A stretch of DNA of 64,000 bases from Pinibacter aurantiacus (lineage in GTDB: Bacteria > Bacteroidota > Bacteroidia > Chitinophagales > Chitinophagaceae): the NCBI RefSeq assembly GCF_019130065.1, contig NZ_JAHSPG010000001.1:310001-374000 (forward strand), in the 5' to 3' direction. This document shows positions 35,612 through 44,884 of this stretch, piece after piece. The number at the start of each line of letters is the position of its first letter. Within the stretch, counting starts at the first letter, position 1. The notes below the pieces were generated by a model. The model was not told the origin of the DNA. It did no database searches and saw nothing but the letters and a program-made list of their open reading frames with translations. Made by a program: the position numbers and the translations under genes.

Positions 35612-37390
35612 ATGGCAATAGTTCAGCATTTACAGCAGGCAGTTATCGAAAGTCTGGGAAAGTTATATGGATCAACATTTACAGAGAAAGATTTCCAGGT
35701 GAACCAAACAAAACCCGAATTTGAGGGCGACTACACCGTGGTGATGTTTGCTTTGGTAAAACAATTAAAAAAATCACCGGACGCTATTGGAAGTGAATTA
35801 GGCGAACATCTGACAGCGAACTATCCTCAATATTTTTCAGCTTATAATATTATCAAAGGTTTTTTGAACCTTACCGTTTCTGATCATTACTGGCAGGGCG
35901 TTTTGTTGGAAAACTACGAGAACCCGGCTTACGGCAGAAAGCCATCAAATGGCCAGCGTGTTGTTATAGAATATTCTTCTCCCAATACAAATAAACCTTT
36001 GCACCTCGGGCATTTGCGCAACAACTTCCTTGGTTGGAGCACAGCAGAAATACTGAAAGCAAATGGTTATGAAATCATCAAAACCTGCATTGCAAACGAC
36101 CGCGGTATTCACATTTGCAAGAGCATGGTTTCCTGGCTGGAATTTGCCAACGGTGCCACGCCGCAATCAACAGGCACAAAAGGCGATCACTTTGTGGGCG
36201 ACTATTACGTGATGTTTGGCGATGTACAAAAAAAGCAGATGGCCGAGCTGATGGAAAAAGGCATGTCAAAAGAAGAAGCCGAAAAAGAAGCCCCGATCAT
36301 GAAGGCCGCTCAGCAAATGCTGGTAGATTGGGAAGCCGGAAAACCAGACGTAATGGAGCTTTGGAGAAGAATGAACAGCTGGGTATACGAAGGTTTTGAC
36401 ATCACTTATCAACGCATCGGCACCGATTTCGACAAGGTATATTACGAAAGCGAAACCTATATTCTTGGTAAAAAACTAGTTGAACAAGGATTGCAAAAAG
36501 GCGTTTTCTTTCAAAAAGAAGACGGCAGCGTGTGGATCGATCTTACAGCAGATGGCCTTGATGAAAAAATTGTACAACGTCGTGATGGCACGTCCGTATA
36601 CATTACGCAGGACATAGGTTTGGCTGTTGAAAAATACGAGCAATATAAATACGACCAGAGCATTTACGTGGTAGCAGACGAACAAAACTATCACTTCAAA
36701 GTGCTGAAATTGATCTGCCAAAAGCTTGGCCTGCCTTCCGCTGACGGCATTTACCACTTGAGTTACGGAATGGTGGAACTACCTACCGGCCGCATGAAAA
36801 CACGCGAAGGTACCGTTGTTGACGCGGATGATCTTGTAGATGAGATTGTGAAAGTGGTAGAAAAACATACAGAAGAACTGGGCAAAGTGGAAGGCTTTAC
36901 AACGGATGAATTAAAAGACCTGTACGATACGATCGGACTAGGCGCTTTGAAATTCTATTTGCTTCGTGTTGATCCTAAAAAGCGAATGATCTTCAATCCG
37001 GAGGAGTCAATCGATATTCATGGTTTTACGGGACCGTTTGTACAATACTCTTACGCGAGGATAAAGTCAATTCTAAGAAAAGAAGGAGTTGATGTAAACT
37101 ACAAACTGGAATTGTCTCCTTTGCTAAAACATGAAAAAGATATTGTGGTAATGCTGGAACAATATCCGGGCATTATTGCAGAGGCGGCGAAGGAACACAA
37201 CCCTTCTGTCATTGCAAGCTTCGCATTTCAACTAGCACAAGCTTTCAACTCATTCTATAACGTTCACTCTATTGCAAACGCAGAAAACGAAGAAAAGAAA
37301 CAACTTCGTTTGCGCCTTGCAGTAATGACCTCAAATGTTTTGAAATCTGCAATGCATTTGTTGGGCGCAAGAGTACCGGAGAGAATGTAA
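35612..37390 (+). CDS. argS: Arginyl-tRNA synthetase
   Basis: The 592-residue protein is a class I synthetase. The N-terminal Arg-tRNA-recognition domain (about 1-100) precedes the HIGH-like motif SSPNTNKPLHLGHLRNN, and the KMSKS-like loop is MKTREGTVV. The C-terminal DALR anticodon-binding domain begins around FVQYSYARIKSIL. The enzyme charges tRNA-Arg with arginine. The gene has its own promoter and is followed by a strong hairpin. Confidence 0.97.
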   Translation: MAIVQHLQQAVIESLGKLYGSTFTEKDFQVNQTKPEFEGDYTVVMFALVKQLKKSPDAIGSELGEHLTANYPQYFSAYNIIKGFLNLTVSDHYWQGVLLENYENPAYGRKPSNGQRVVIEYSSPNTNKPLHLGHLRNNFLGWSTAEILKANGYEIIKTCIANDRGIHICKSMVSWLEFANGATPQSTGTKGDHFVGDYYVMFGDVQKKQMAELMEKGMSKEEAEKEAPIMKAAQQMLVDWEAGKPDVMELWRRMNSWVYEGFDITYQRIGTDFDKVYYESETYILGKKLVEQGLQKGVFFQKEDGSVWIDLTADGLDEKIVQRRDGTSVYITQDIGLAVEKYEQYKYDQSIYVVADEQNYHFKVLKLICQKLGLPSADGIYHLSYGMVELPTGRMKTREGTVVDADDLVDEIVKVVEKHTEELGKVEGFTTDELKDLYDTIGLGALKFYLLRVDPKKRMIFNPEESIDIHGFTGPFVQYSYARIKSILRKEGVDVNYKLELSPLLKHEKDIVVMLEQYPGIIAEAAKEHNPSVIASFAFQLAQAFNSFYNVHSIANAENEEKKQLRLRLAVMTSNVLKSAMHLLGARVPERM

Positions 37391-37531
37391 TTAATAATTA
37401 ACAATTAATAATTAATAAGGCCGCATTCGTGATTGAATGCGGCCTTGCTATTGGTGTTAAAAGAAAAAGTACGTCGCTCTTTCACTTTGGTGCTGCACCT
37501 ATTAATTATTAATTTTTAATTATTAATTACT
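37388..37531. repeat. Inverted ATTAATA arrays
   Basis: The left arm (37388-37416) begins with the argS stop codon and is TAATTAATAATTAAC-type; the right arm (37500-37529) is TATTAATTATTAATTTTTAA-type and covers the stop of the L,D-transpeptidase gene. The hairpin at 37417-37446 directly follows the left arm. Confidence 0.85.
37417..37446. terminator. Bidirectional hairpin terminator between argS and the L,D-transpeptidase gene
   Basis: AAGGCCGCATTC and GAATGCGGCCTT form a perfect 12-bp stem with a six-base loop. It is between convergent genes; U-tract quality is modest. Confidence 0.75.
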
Positions 37532-38711
37532 TCCCCACCACCACCGTCTGCTTCAACTTCATCGGTACATTTTGTTCGAGGCGAATGGCCGGTGTCCACA
37601 ACGGCATTTTTTCAAACGCATCGAGGATCACGTCGTTTGCCTCGTCATTACCACCTTTCACTACACGTGGATTAATGATTTTACCGGTTTTATCAACAAT
37701 GAACTCAACCTGCACATAGGCGGTATGTTGCTCTTCAGGTAAAAATGCCGCCGCATCTTTTCCGGTTTTTTGCAGAAAGGTTTGGAATGCTTCGTTGCCG
37801 CCAGGATATACCGGCAGTTTATTTACAGACGTTGGAATTTCTTTCTCATCAAAATGAACTTCCGGACGAATCTTCTTTTCGTATTTCTTTTTCTCAATTT
37901 TTACAGGCGCTGTTACTATCGAGGCTTTTTTTACTTCATCATCTATCACATAATCACCTTTGCTGTCGACCATGATCAACGGCACTTCATGATATTTATC
38001 GAAATAGTAGTAAACAGATTTCAATGTGTTTGCCAGCGGATAATAAGAAGGGAAACTTCTAAGGTAGTTCTCCAGATAATCCGCGCTCCTTTTGTTTTTA
38101 AACTGGATTGGAAATATATGCACCGGAATGAAATCCTGTCCCCTGTTTTTAGCATTTGCCGCCAACACATACAACTCTTCCACCTGGCCATCGGTAATAG
38201 GAATACAGCCGGTTGTCACACAGCTTCCGTGAATGTAAATATCGCCCCCTGGTTGCGCAGAATCGCTCAGCAACTGGTCAGAAGGATTCGGATAATTCAA
38301 ACCAAGTGAAAGGTGGTAAAGGCTCTTTGGATTGAACTCATTGATATAATAAAATCCTTCCGGAACCTGGTAATCTCCCTGGATGCGCTTTGGCCCCAAC
38401 GTTCCGGCCATTGCGCAAATTTTGTAGGTCTTGAATAATTTGTACTGCTCTTTTTTATCATTCTTCACCCAAACTTCCATTTGGCTGTCGTACTTAAAAG
38501 AGCGGATATAGATATACGAAGCCGGCCATACCAAACCCTTTTCTGCAAACTGCTTTGCAAGTGTATCTTCCTTCCTTTTAATGATGTCATTTATTTTAGG
38601 AAAAGAACGTTGATAGTTGATAAAAGTGGGTTGAAAATTGTTTTGGCTCGTTTGCGATTGGCCAATTATTACTGATGATATGAAACAAAAAATTAGAAGT
38701 ATTTTTTTCAT
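37527..38711 (-). CDS. L,D-transpeptidase (YkuD) fused to a TonB C-terminal domain
   Basis: The 394-residue exported protein has a signal peptide (about 1-19). The YkuD catalytic region ends in IHGSCVTTGCIPITD with His161 and the nucleophile Cys169. L,D-transpeptidases crosslink peptidoglycan at meso-DAP or attach proteins and resist most beta-lactams. After a Lys/Glu-rich linker (about 260-305) comes a TonB_C-type domain (about 315-394): VQVEFIVDKTGKIINPRVV. The start ATG is conserved-looking (MKKILLIF). It is divergent from a BlaI-BlaR1 pair. The stop lies in an ATTAATT repeat. Confidence 0.85.
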   Translation of the reverse strand: MKKILLIFCFISSVIIGQSQTSQNNFQPTFINYQRSFPKINDIIKRKEDTLAKQFAEKGLVWPASYIYIRSFKYDSQMEVWVKNDKKEQYKLFKTYKICAMAGTLGPKRIQGDYQVPEGFYYINEFNPKSLYHLSLGLNYPNPSDQLLSDSAQPGGDIYIHGSCVTTGCIPITDGQVEELYVLAANAKNRGQDFIPVHIFPIQFKNKRSADYLENYLRSFPSYYPLANTLKSVYYYFDKYHEVPLIMVDSKGDYVIDDEVKKASIVTAPVKIEKKKYEKKIRPEVHFDEKEIPTSVNKLPVYPGGNEAFQTFLQKTGKDAAAFLPEEQHTAYVQVEFIVDKTGKIINPRVVKGGNDEANDVILDAFEKMPLWTPAIRLEQNVPMKLKQTVVVGK

Positions 38712-38835
38712 GGTACTACACGCTTTGCCACCTCTTCAAACGAACCTGTGGTCGATTAAGGTGCAATTTCGACAAAAAACGTTGAAACTTATGGATGTGT
38801 GACGTTTTTTTTATATAGCGACTTCAAGGCTGTGC

Positions 38836-38998
38836 CTAATTTGAAAATTTGAGAATATGAGAATTTGAAAATTCGTTCTGCATAACTTTTCATTTTTGAA
38901 TTTAACTCCCGAAATATCAGGGGCGTAAATACATAATTTCAAAAAGGATGCACCGGGAGAATTTTCAAATTTTCAAATCCTCAAATTTTCAAATTGGT
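38836..38998. repeat. Inverted TTTGAGAA / TTCTCAAA-type octamer arrays
   Basis: The left arm (38838-38874) is TTTGAAAATTTGAGAATATG-like; the right arm (38957-38996) is TTTTCAAATTTTCAAATCC-like. The pair lies in the 329-bp region between the divergent L,D-transpeptidase and blaI starts, where the promoters of both should be. Confidence 0.8.
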
Positions 38999-39040
38999 TT
39001 AACATTTATTTACGAAAAGAATCGTATTTTAGAGCTAAAT

Positions 39041-39436
39041 ATGGTTCATATGTCTGTTCAGAAATCTATAAAACCTACTGAAAGTGAACTGGAAATTTTG
39101 CAGGTGATTTGGGAGAAAGGCTCTGCCAGTGTGCGTGAAGTGCATGAAGCGTTGTCTGCCACAAAAGATGTTGGTTACACCACCACGCTCAAATTAATGC
39201 AGATCATGCACGAAAAAGGTCTCGTAAAAAGAGACAACACTTTCAAAACGCACATATACCAACCGGCCGTTACCCGCGAAAAAGCACAAAAACAATTATT
39301 GGGGAAAATGATCAATGGATTGTTCGGTGGCTCGTCTACACAGCTAGTAATACAGGCATTAGGCAGCCATAAATCATCCAAGGAAGAGCTCGATCAAATT
39401 CAGCAATTATTGGACGATCTTAAAAAAGAAGCCTAA
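39041..39436 (+). CDS. blaI: BlaI/MecI-family transcriptional repressor
   Basis: The 131-residue protein has a winged HTH of the BlaI type: KPTESELEILQVIWEKGSASVREVHEAL, then TTTLKLMQIMHEKGLVKR, and a short C-terminal dimerisation helix (KEELDQIQQLLDDL). BlaI-type repressors are cleaved or released when the partner BlaR1 senses its signal. The start could also be the Met at 39050; the frame open from 38948 passes through a repeat and is not used. It ends five bases before the M56 gene. Confidence 0.92.
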   Translation: MVHMSVQKSIKPTESELEILQVIWEKGSASVREVHEALSATKDVGYTTTLKLMQIMHEKGLVKRDNTFKTHIYQPAVTREKAQKQLLGKMINGLFGGSSTQLVIQALGSHKSSKEELDQIQQLLDDLKKEA

Positions 39437-39441
39437 AACAT

Positions 39442-41211
39442 ATGTCGCCCTTGAGCCATTCTGCTTTTTTACAACAGCTTGCGTGGAGCCTGCTCAGCAG
39501 CCTCTGGCAATTTGCTGCACTTTGGCTTGTGTACATCATTTTTTCATTTTTCTTTAAAAAAGCCAGTGCCGCCGTTAAATATAATATCGCGTTAATGCTT
39601 TTGTCCGTCGGTACAATAACCGTGATGGGCAATTTCATTTACAGGTATTGGTTCCATCCGGATGCTTCGTTTTCCATTGTCGGCTACGCGCATGAGCATT
39701 ACAATACGCTCTACCAGCAATCGCTGAATTATTTCAACGCGGTTCTGCCGTATATTTCTATCGTCTATCTCGGAGCCGTACTGTTTCTCTCGCTGCGCTT
39801 TTTATTTTTTATAAGAGCCTCCTATTTGCTCAACAAGCGGGACCTGGTAAAAATTTCGCCTGTTTATAAAATATACATTCAGGAACTTTCGATGCGCATG
39901 AGCATTAAGAAAAAAGTTTCTGTATGGATTTCCAAAAATGTAGATGCTCCACTGTTGATCGGTTATTTTAAACCTGTCATACTGCTTCCGGTGGCCGCCA
40001 TCAATCAGCTGACAGCTGAACAACTGGAAGCAATATTGCTGCACGAAATGGCACACATTCAAAGGAACGACTACTTTGTAAACGTGCTGCTGGGTGTAGT
40101 AAATATCATGCTGTTCTTCAATCCTTTTGCAAAGCTTTTCATTAAAGTTCTGGAAACAGAAAGAGAAAACAGTTGTGATGACCTTGTTCTTCAATTCAGA
40201 TATTCTCCGGAAAAATACGCGAAAGCATTGCTTACACTGGAGCACAACAGGTTGAATGTTCTGCCTTCCTTAAGTTTATCTTCTAATGGTAAAAACGAAA
40301 AGCATTTATTGACCCGTGTTAAACGCATTATGAATGTACCCGTTGATACTAAGATCAATAAACAACAACTTGTTTTTCCGTTACTTCTTTTGCTTTTTTC
40401 ATTTGCATTATTTGTGCAGCCAACGAATAAAGAAACGATTACACCGTTGACGCCAACCATGCAAACAGTATCATTCAGTAGTGCCGGGGCAAATGGATTA
40501 TCGTATAATTATCTGTTGCGAAACAACAAGCCTGTTGCGGAAATGCAAGGTAATATCCAGCAAACGAGAATGGCAGCAAATACAGATAAACAGGAAATCA
40601 AGGTATCTGTACAAAATATTCTGGCGTCAGTGAAAATAAAAAGAAGCACTTCATTAGAAACAAAACAGGCGGATGAACTTGCGCCCCCTCCTCCTCCCGC
40701 TCCACAGCTTGTAGCGGTTTCATACGACGCCCCAAATGCAGAACCAATACATGTTGAAACGGTGCAATCAATTGAAAAGCGAGATTTTGTGATTCCTGCG
40801 GCGCCGCAACCTCACGTGAAAATAAATATCAGCACGAATTCTCCATACGTTCCGGGATCAAGCTTTAGTTATTACAATATCCAGGACTCTATCAATGCGT
40901 TAAGCTCAGAAGACCATGCGCTTAAACTGGCACTGGTTAAAGCTTCTGTCGCATTGGATATGGCCAAACAAGCGAACATTTGCAACGAAGAAAAACTCGT
41001 GCTGAACCTGGAACAATCACTTACCAGCATGCATTACTATGAAAAAGATAATGTTGCCAAAGTCATCGACATGCAGTCCACGGCACTTGTACAAATGTTG
41101 GTTGCCAAAGCAGACAAACAACAGCAACTCAGGGACCGACACGTAATGAAGATAGATTCGCTGCAAAAAGAAATCAGAGTAGTTAGGAAGAGAGCGGTTG
41201 TTTCATTGTAA
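39442..41211 (+). CDS. M56-family BlaR1-like signal-transducing protease
   Basis: The 589-residue protein has four N-terminal membrane helices (within 1-125 and 205-230) and a cytoplasmic zinc-protease motif HEMAHIQRND (201-210), with the third ligand probably E238/E240 in ETERENSCDD. In BlaR1 this protease responds to beta-lactam. Here the last ~270 residues (after about 320) are a proline-rich periplasmic segment (DELAPPPPPAPQL) with no penicillin-binding SxxK domain, so the sensed signal is unknown. With BlaI it is the likely regulator of the divergent L,D-transpeptidase gene. Confidence 0.87.
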   Translation: MSPLSHSAFLQQLAWSLLSSLWQFAALWLVYIIFSFFFKKASAAVKYNIALMLLSVGTITVMGNFIYRYWFHPDASFSIVGYAHEHYNTLYQQSLNYFNAVLPYISIVYLGAVLFLSLRFLFFIRASYLLNKRDLVKISPVYKIYIQELSMRMSIKKKVSVWISKNVDAPLLIGYFKPVILLPVAAINQLTAEQLEAILLHEMAHIQRNDYFVNVLLGVVNIMLFFNPFAKLFIKVLETERENSCDDLVLQFRYSPEKYAKALLTLEHNRLNVLPSLSLSSNGKNEKHLLTRVKRIMNVPVDTKINKQQLVFPLLLLLFSFALFVQPTNKETITPLTPTMQTVSFSSAGANGLSYNYLLRNNKPVAEMQGNIQQTRMAANTDKQEIKVSVQNILASVKIKRSTSLETKQADELAPPPPPAPQLVAVSYDAPNAEPIHVETVQSIEKRDFVIPAAPQPHVKINISTNSPYVPGSSFSYYNIQDSINALSSEDHALKLALVKASVALDMAKQANICNEEKLVLNLEQSLTSMHYYEKDNVAKVIDMQSTALVQMLVAKADKQQQLRDRHVMKIDSLQKEIRVVRKRAVVSL

Positions 41212-41214
41212 TCA

Positions 41215-41243
41215 GGAATTAGAAATTAGGAGTTAGAAAATAG
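41215..41243. repeat. GGAATTAG array after the BlaR1-like gene
   Basis: CAGGAATTAGAAATTAGG then AGTTAG, three to four 7-bp units starting just after the stop. The right arm is not seen. Confidence 0.7.
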
Positions 41244-41266
41244 AATTGAAACCTGAAGATATAAGT

Positions 41267-41305
41267 AGGCCTGACAAGATACACACTTGGCAGGCCTTTA
41301 TTTTT
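41267..41305 (+). terminator. Intrinsic terminator after the BlaR1-like gene
   Basis: AGGCCTGACA and TGGCAGGCCT form a 10-bp stem with one mismatch, followed by TTATTTTTA. The stem is related to the CTGGCAG hairpins near 25968 and 26181. Confidence 0.75.
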
Positions 41306-41335
41306 AAAGTCAAATTATAATTGTAGACGTTGAAA

Positions 41336-41372
41336 AAAATCTGTGCAAATCAGTTTAATCAGCGTCATCTGT
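41336..41372. repeat. Dispersed AAATCAGTTTAATCAGCGTCATC repeat, copy 2
   Basis: AAATCTGTGCAAATCAGTTT then AATCAGCGTCATCTGTGTGC, next to the stop of the FAD/Rieske gene. Related copies are at 7179, 25846 (reversed) and 44754. Confidence 0.6.
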
Positions 41373-41376
41373 GTGC

Positions 41377-42927
41377 TCACTCTTTAGCGATCAACTCCTC
41401 CACAATAATGTAGTCAAGATTCCTGTTGGCCGGGCCCGTTAGTACTTTTCCTTCGGTGCTGTAGCGTGCGCCATGACACGGGCAATCCCAGGAAAGCTCT
41501 GCATCGTTCCACTTCACTTTACACTGCAAATGAGTGCATGTTGGGTTCACAGCATGTAATTTCCCTTCTCCATCGCGATATAATGCAACATCTTCATGAT
41601 TGTATTTCACCACTTGCGCTTCGCCCGGCGTAACGCTTGCAAGATTGTCGATAGAATGACTGGCTAAGTGGCCGCCCAACCATTTTGCAGCAACGTCTGC
41701 TCCTTCTTTCACAAAATTGCTGAAACCTGCAACAAGTTTTAACCTGTTTGGGTCCAGTAGTTCTGCCAAAGGATATTTATAATTGTTCTTTGCGATCAAC
41801 TCGAACATAATAATGGCTGCGAGTGTTCCGTAGATCATTCCATTTCCACCAAAACCAGTCGCCACAAAATATCGTCCGTCATGTCCAGGTAAGTTGCCGA
41901 TATAAGGCAGTCCATCTGCCGGTTCAAAGTATTGCGATGACCAGAAATGTTTGATTGATTTTATGGAAAAAAATTGATTAAGATGTTGTTCCAATTGGCG
42001 GAATCTGTCTTTCAAATTTTCTTCATGTCCTGTCTTATGATCCTTGCCACCAAAGATCAAATATTTCTTTCCCTCTATTTCTTGTGTGCGATAATAGTTA
42101 TACGGATCTTCCATGTCATAGATCAGTGCATCCGGGTAGGATTGCTCATTTTCTAATTCTACCGCTAACACGTAACTCCTGTAAGGCGCACAACGCAAGT
42201 GCAGCAAATTCACACCGGGCGGGATATGTGTGGCGTACACAATCTTTCTTGCTCTTATTTTGCCCCTCGTTGTCGCGATCAGCAATATATCTTCCGTCTC
42301 TTCTTTCACATCAGACACAAAACAATTCTGCAGCAGCACGCCTCCAAAATTGCTGAATGAGTTTGCTACGCCAAATAAATATTTGATTGGGTTGAATTGC
42401 GCCTGGTTCCTGATTATTGCTGCATTATCGAACGAAACAGGTGCAGGAATTTTGTTTGTATAGTCTATTTCTATTCCCACTTCTTTTGAAACGGAAACGA
42501 TATCATCTAGCTCTTTCGATTGATCATCATTGTTGGCCAACAGGTATGCATTTTTATATTCGAAATCACAATCAATACCAAGTGTTTTAGCGGTCGTTTC
42601 AATAAAATGAATGGCCTGTTTTGCACTGTCGGCAATGGTTTGTGCCGCATGCTTGCTGAACTTTTTTTCTATTTGCGGATAACTTGTATCCATCATAGTA
42701 TTCAAATGTGCCGTTGTGCCACCCGTTGTACCAAAGCCAAGCGTGGCGGCTTCCGCAAGCACACAGGACATTCCATTCTTTTGTAAAAGATAAGCTGTGC
42801 TAACGCCGGTTATACCACCGCCAACGATGAGCACGTCATAAATTTTATCCTCCATCTGTTTATCGGCACTCGCGTAATCTCTTTGATCATGCTGCCACAG
42901 GCTTACTCTTGCTCCGTCTCTTTGCAT
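41377..42927 (-). CDS. FAD-dependent oxidoreductase with C-terminal Rieske domain
   Basis: The 516-residue protein combines a DAO-type FAD domain (VLIVGGGITGVSTAYLL, about 32-48, with GxGxxG at 36-41) and a Rieske [2Fe-2S] domain near the C-terminus with CTHLQC and CPCHGARYS ligands. DAO-Rieske fusions of this type are widespread in soil Bacteroidota; the substrate is not known. The FAD domain keeps the late FAD-contact motif YFVATGFGGNGMIYGT. It is preceded on the same strand by the SRPBCC protein and SDR, forming a possible stress-related cluster. Confidence 0.88.
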   Translation of the reverse strand: MQRDGARVSLWQHDQRDYASADKQMEDKIYDVLIVGGGITGVSTAYLLQKNGMSCVLAEAATLGFGTTGGTTAHLNTMMDTSYPQIEKKFSKHAAQTIADSAKQAIHFIETTAKTLGIDCDFEYKNAYLLANNDDQSKELDDIVSVSKEVGIEIDYTNKIPAPVSFDNAAIIRNQAQFNPIKYLFGVANSFSNFGGVLLQNCFVSDVKEETEDILLIATTRGKIRARKIVYATHIPPGVNLLHLRCAPYRSYVLAVELENEQSYPDALIYDMEDPYNYYRTQEIEGKKYLIFGGKDHKTGHEENLKDRFRQLEQHLNQFFSIKSIKHFWSSQYFEPADGLPYIGNLPGHDGRYFVATGFGGNGMIYGTLAAIIMFELIAKNNYKYPLAELLDPNRLKLVAGFSNFVKEGADVAAKWLGGHLASHSIDNLASVTPGEAQVVKYNHEDVALYRDGEGKLHAVNPTCTHLQCKVKWNDAELSWDCPCHGARYSTEGKVLTGPANRNLDYIIVEELIAKE

Positions 42928-42933
42928 TTTTTT

Positions 42934-43062
42934 TTAGTTGAGAGTTGAGAATGGAGAGTGGAGAGTTAATTGTTGAAAATTGAAGGTCGCTAGTGTAGGT
43001 ATCAATATATTTACACCACCTATCACTCTCAACTCTCCATTCTCAACTCTCAACTCCTCAAA
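42934..43062. repeat. Inverted GTTGAGAG / CTCAACT arrays between SRPBCC and FAD/Rieske genes
   Basis: Left arm 42935-42970 and right arm 43024-43059 of 7-bp units, about 55 bp apart. The right arm gives the stop codon of the SRPBCC gene (TCA 43058-43060). Confidence 0.88.
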
Positions 43063-43714
43063 CATATTGCCTCTTCTCAATGTGCCATTTAAAATTTTCA
43101 AGGTCCTTACGCACTTGTTTTTGGAATACAGTTGTAAATAAATGCGCAATGCCTTTTCCTATTTTGCCGCCGGGTGCCTGGTAGCTAAACAGTATATCTA
43201 TTTTAGTAGAATCAGCTCCCGCATCTTCAAAGGTTACTTTTCCCACATGCTCTACAGGCGATCCTGGCAGCGACTTCCAGCCGATCATGTGCCCTTCTTC
43301 CTCGTGTACAATGGCCGTATCATAATGTATGGTTCCTATATTGCCCGGAAGCGAAATGAACCAACGCGAATTGATTGGGTTCAATACTTCTACCCCACTC
43401 ACATGGCTCATAAACAACGGCATGTTTTCAAGGTGCCTCCAATAATTATATACTTCAGTGCGCGGCCTGTTGACAATGGCAGACACGCGAATGTTTAATG
43501 GACTCAATGATTTCTTATAAGTGGTATCAATATCAAGTGCTCTGTAAACCGGCGAATTGCCAGACATGCCACGATAAAGGAGGATTGAGCCTGCAATCAT
43601 CTGTATCAATTTCTTGCGCTTTCTCAGCAATCCGTCACCCAATAATATTGCGCCGACTACTACAGAAGCGATCCTTTCTTTCTTGTTAATGTTTGGATTC
43701 ATTGTGTGTAGCAT
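43058..43714 (-). CDS. SRPBCC-family protein with N-terminal DUF2892-like membrane region
   Basis: The 218-residue protein has two short hydrophobic stretches near the N-terminus (VVVGAILLGDGLL and LIQMIAGSILLYRG), a DUF2892-like pattern. They are followed by a START/SRPBCC domain (about 75-215) with VNRPRTEVYNYWRHLENMPLFM and a C-terminal amphipathic helix. SRPBCC domains bind lipids or other hydrophobic ligands. An alternative start at 43702 (MNPNINKK) cannot be excluded. The stop lies in a CTCAACT repeat. Confidence 0.82.
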   Translation of the reverse strand: MLHTMNPNINKKERIASVVVGAILLGDGLLRKRKKLIQMIAGSILLYRGMSGNSPVYRALDIDTTYKKSLSPLNIRVSAIVNRPRTEVYNYWRHLENMPLFMSHVSGVEVLNPINSRWFISLPGNIGTIHYDTAIVHEEEGHMIGWKSLPGSPVEHVGKVTFEDAGADSTKIDILFSYQAPGGKIGKGIAHLFTTVFQKQVRKDLENFKWHIEKRQYV

Positions 43715-43739
43715 AGATGTATGTTTTAAAATTTTAGAA

Positions 43740-44606
43740 TTATCCGTTTACTATTTCACCTCCATTTGGATGTATGACCTGTCCTGTAATGTAGGCAGCA
43801 TCGTCGCTTGCGAGAAATACGTATGCATAGGCAACTTCCACAGGCTGACCTGCACGCTTCATGGGTACGTTTGAGCCAAATGTTGCTACTTCTTCAGCAT
43901 CGAAAGTGGTTGGAATTAAAGGGGTCCAGATTGGTCCGGGTGCGACGGCATTTACACGAATTCCTTTGTCGGAAAAATAACTGGAAAGCGATCGGGTAAA
44001 GGCAAGTATGGCTCCTTTGGTGGCCGAATAATCAAGCAAATGACCACTTCCTCTATACGCCGTTACGGATGTTGTATTGATAATTGAAGAGCCTTTCTTT
44101 AAATATTTTTCGACTGCTTTGCTCATGTAAAATTGTGAAAAAATATTCACTTCAAAAGTTCGCCTTAGCTGCTGTGCAGAGATCTTTTTCAACTCATCCT
44201 GAGGTGTCTGCTCTGCTGCATTATTGATCAACACATCAATCTTACCAAAGGTTTTAATGGTTCTTTCAATGATCTTCTGGCAATGATTTTCCTTACTCAC
44301 ATCGCCGCCGATCAACAAATATTTTCTGCCGTTTTTTTCAACCTCCGATGCTGTTATTTTGGCGTCCACGTCATCTTTTTTGTAGCAGATCACAACATCT
44401 GCTCCTTCTTTTGCAAAAGCTATAGCAATGGCCCTTCCTATACCGCTATCTCCTCCCGTGATGATGGCGACCTTGCCACGTAACCGAAAGGGTATTTTCT
44501 CCTTTTCATACACAGGCACAGGCTGCATTTTCTCTTCCTTTCCCTTTTGCGCCTTCTCCACCCTTTGGGGCTTTCTCACCTTCTTTTTGGGTATCGTTTG
44601 TGGCAT
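43740..44606 (-). CDS. SDR-family oxidoreductase (YghA-like)
   Basis: The 288-residue protein has a basic N-terminal extension (KKKVRKPQRVEKAQKGKEEK), then the classical SDR motifs: TGGDSGIGRA (50-59), NNAAEQ and the catalytic YSATK. The C-terminal INPNGG-like motif is HPNGGEIVNG. Similar long SDRs include YghA and glucose/ribitol-type dehydrogenases; the substrate is unknown. It lies upstream of the SRPBCC and FAD/Rieske genes on the same strand. Confidence 0.88.
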   Translation of the reverse strand: MPQTIPKKKVRKPQRVEKAQKGKEEKMQPVPVYEKEKIPFRLRGKVAIITGGDSGIGRAIAIAFAKEGADVVICYKKDDVDAKITASEVEKNGRKYLLIGGDVSKENHCQKIIERTIKTFGKIDVLINNAAEQTPQDELKKISAQQLRRTFEVNIFSQFYMSKAVEKYLKKGSSIINTTSVTAYRGSGHLLDYSATKGAILAFTRSLSSYFSDKGIRVNAVAPGPIWTPLIPTTFDAEEVATFGSNVPMKRAGQPVEVAYAYVFLASDDAAYITGQVIHPNGGEIVNG

Positions 44607-44651
44607 ACGTCGTGTTTGGTATTGCTATGAAAAAAGCGTTCCGCGAGGGGA

Positions 44652-44682
44652 GTTAATAATTAATAATGAATAATTAATAACG
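44652..44682. repeat. ATTAATA array upstream of the SDR gene
   Basis: AGTTAATAATTAATAATG then AATAATTAATAACG, about four units. A possible opposite arm is TCTAATTCCTAATTTTTATT at 44853-44872 but the unit differs. Confidence 0.65.
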
Positions 44683-44753
44683 TTGTTTGTGGAACAATTG
44701 GGCTTAGCTAATACGGTATCAATGTGAAACTTTGTCACCAAAACCCTAGAAAA

Positions 44754-44797
44754 AATCAGTGAAAACCAGTCAAATCCGTGTCATCTGTGTGCCATTG
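44754..44797. repeat. Dispersed AAATCAGT-TCATCTGTGTGC repeat, copy 3
   Basis: AAATCAGTGAAAACCAGTCA then AATCCGTGTCATCTGTGTGC; diverged from the copy at 41336 but with the same layout and ending. Confidence 0.55.
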
Positions 44798-44884
44798 GTA
44801 TTTGCTAATGAATGTTTTAGTAGGTTTGCACGTCATTAGGAAAGCGTCATTTTCTAATTCCTAATTTTTATTTCCTATTCTACT

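Noticed and set aside
38948-39040. Longer N-terminus of BlaI
   Set aside because: It is made by the TTTTCAAA repeat array and is not BlaI-like.
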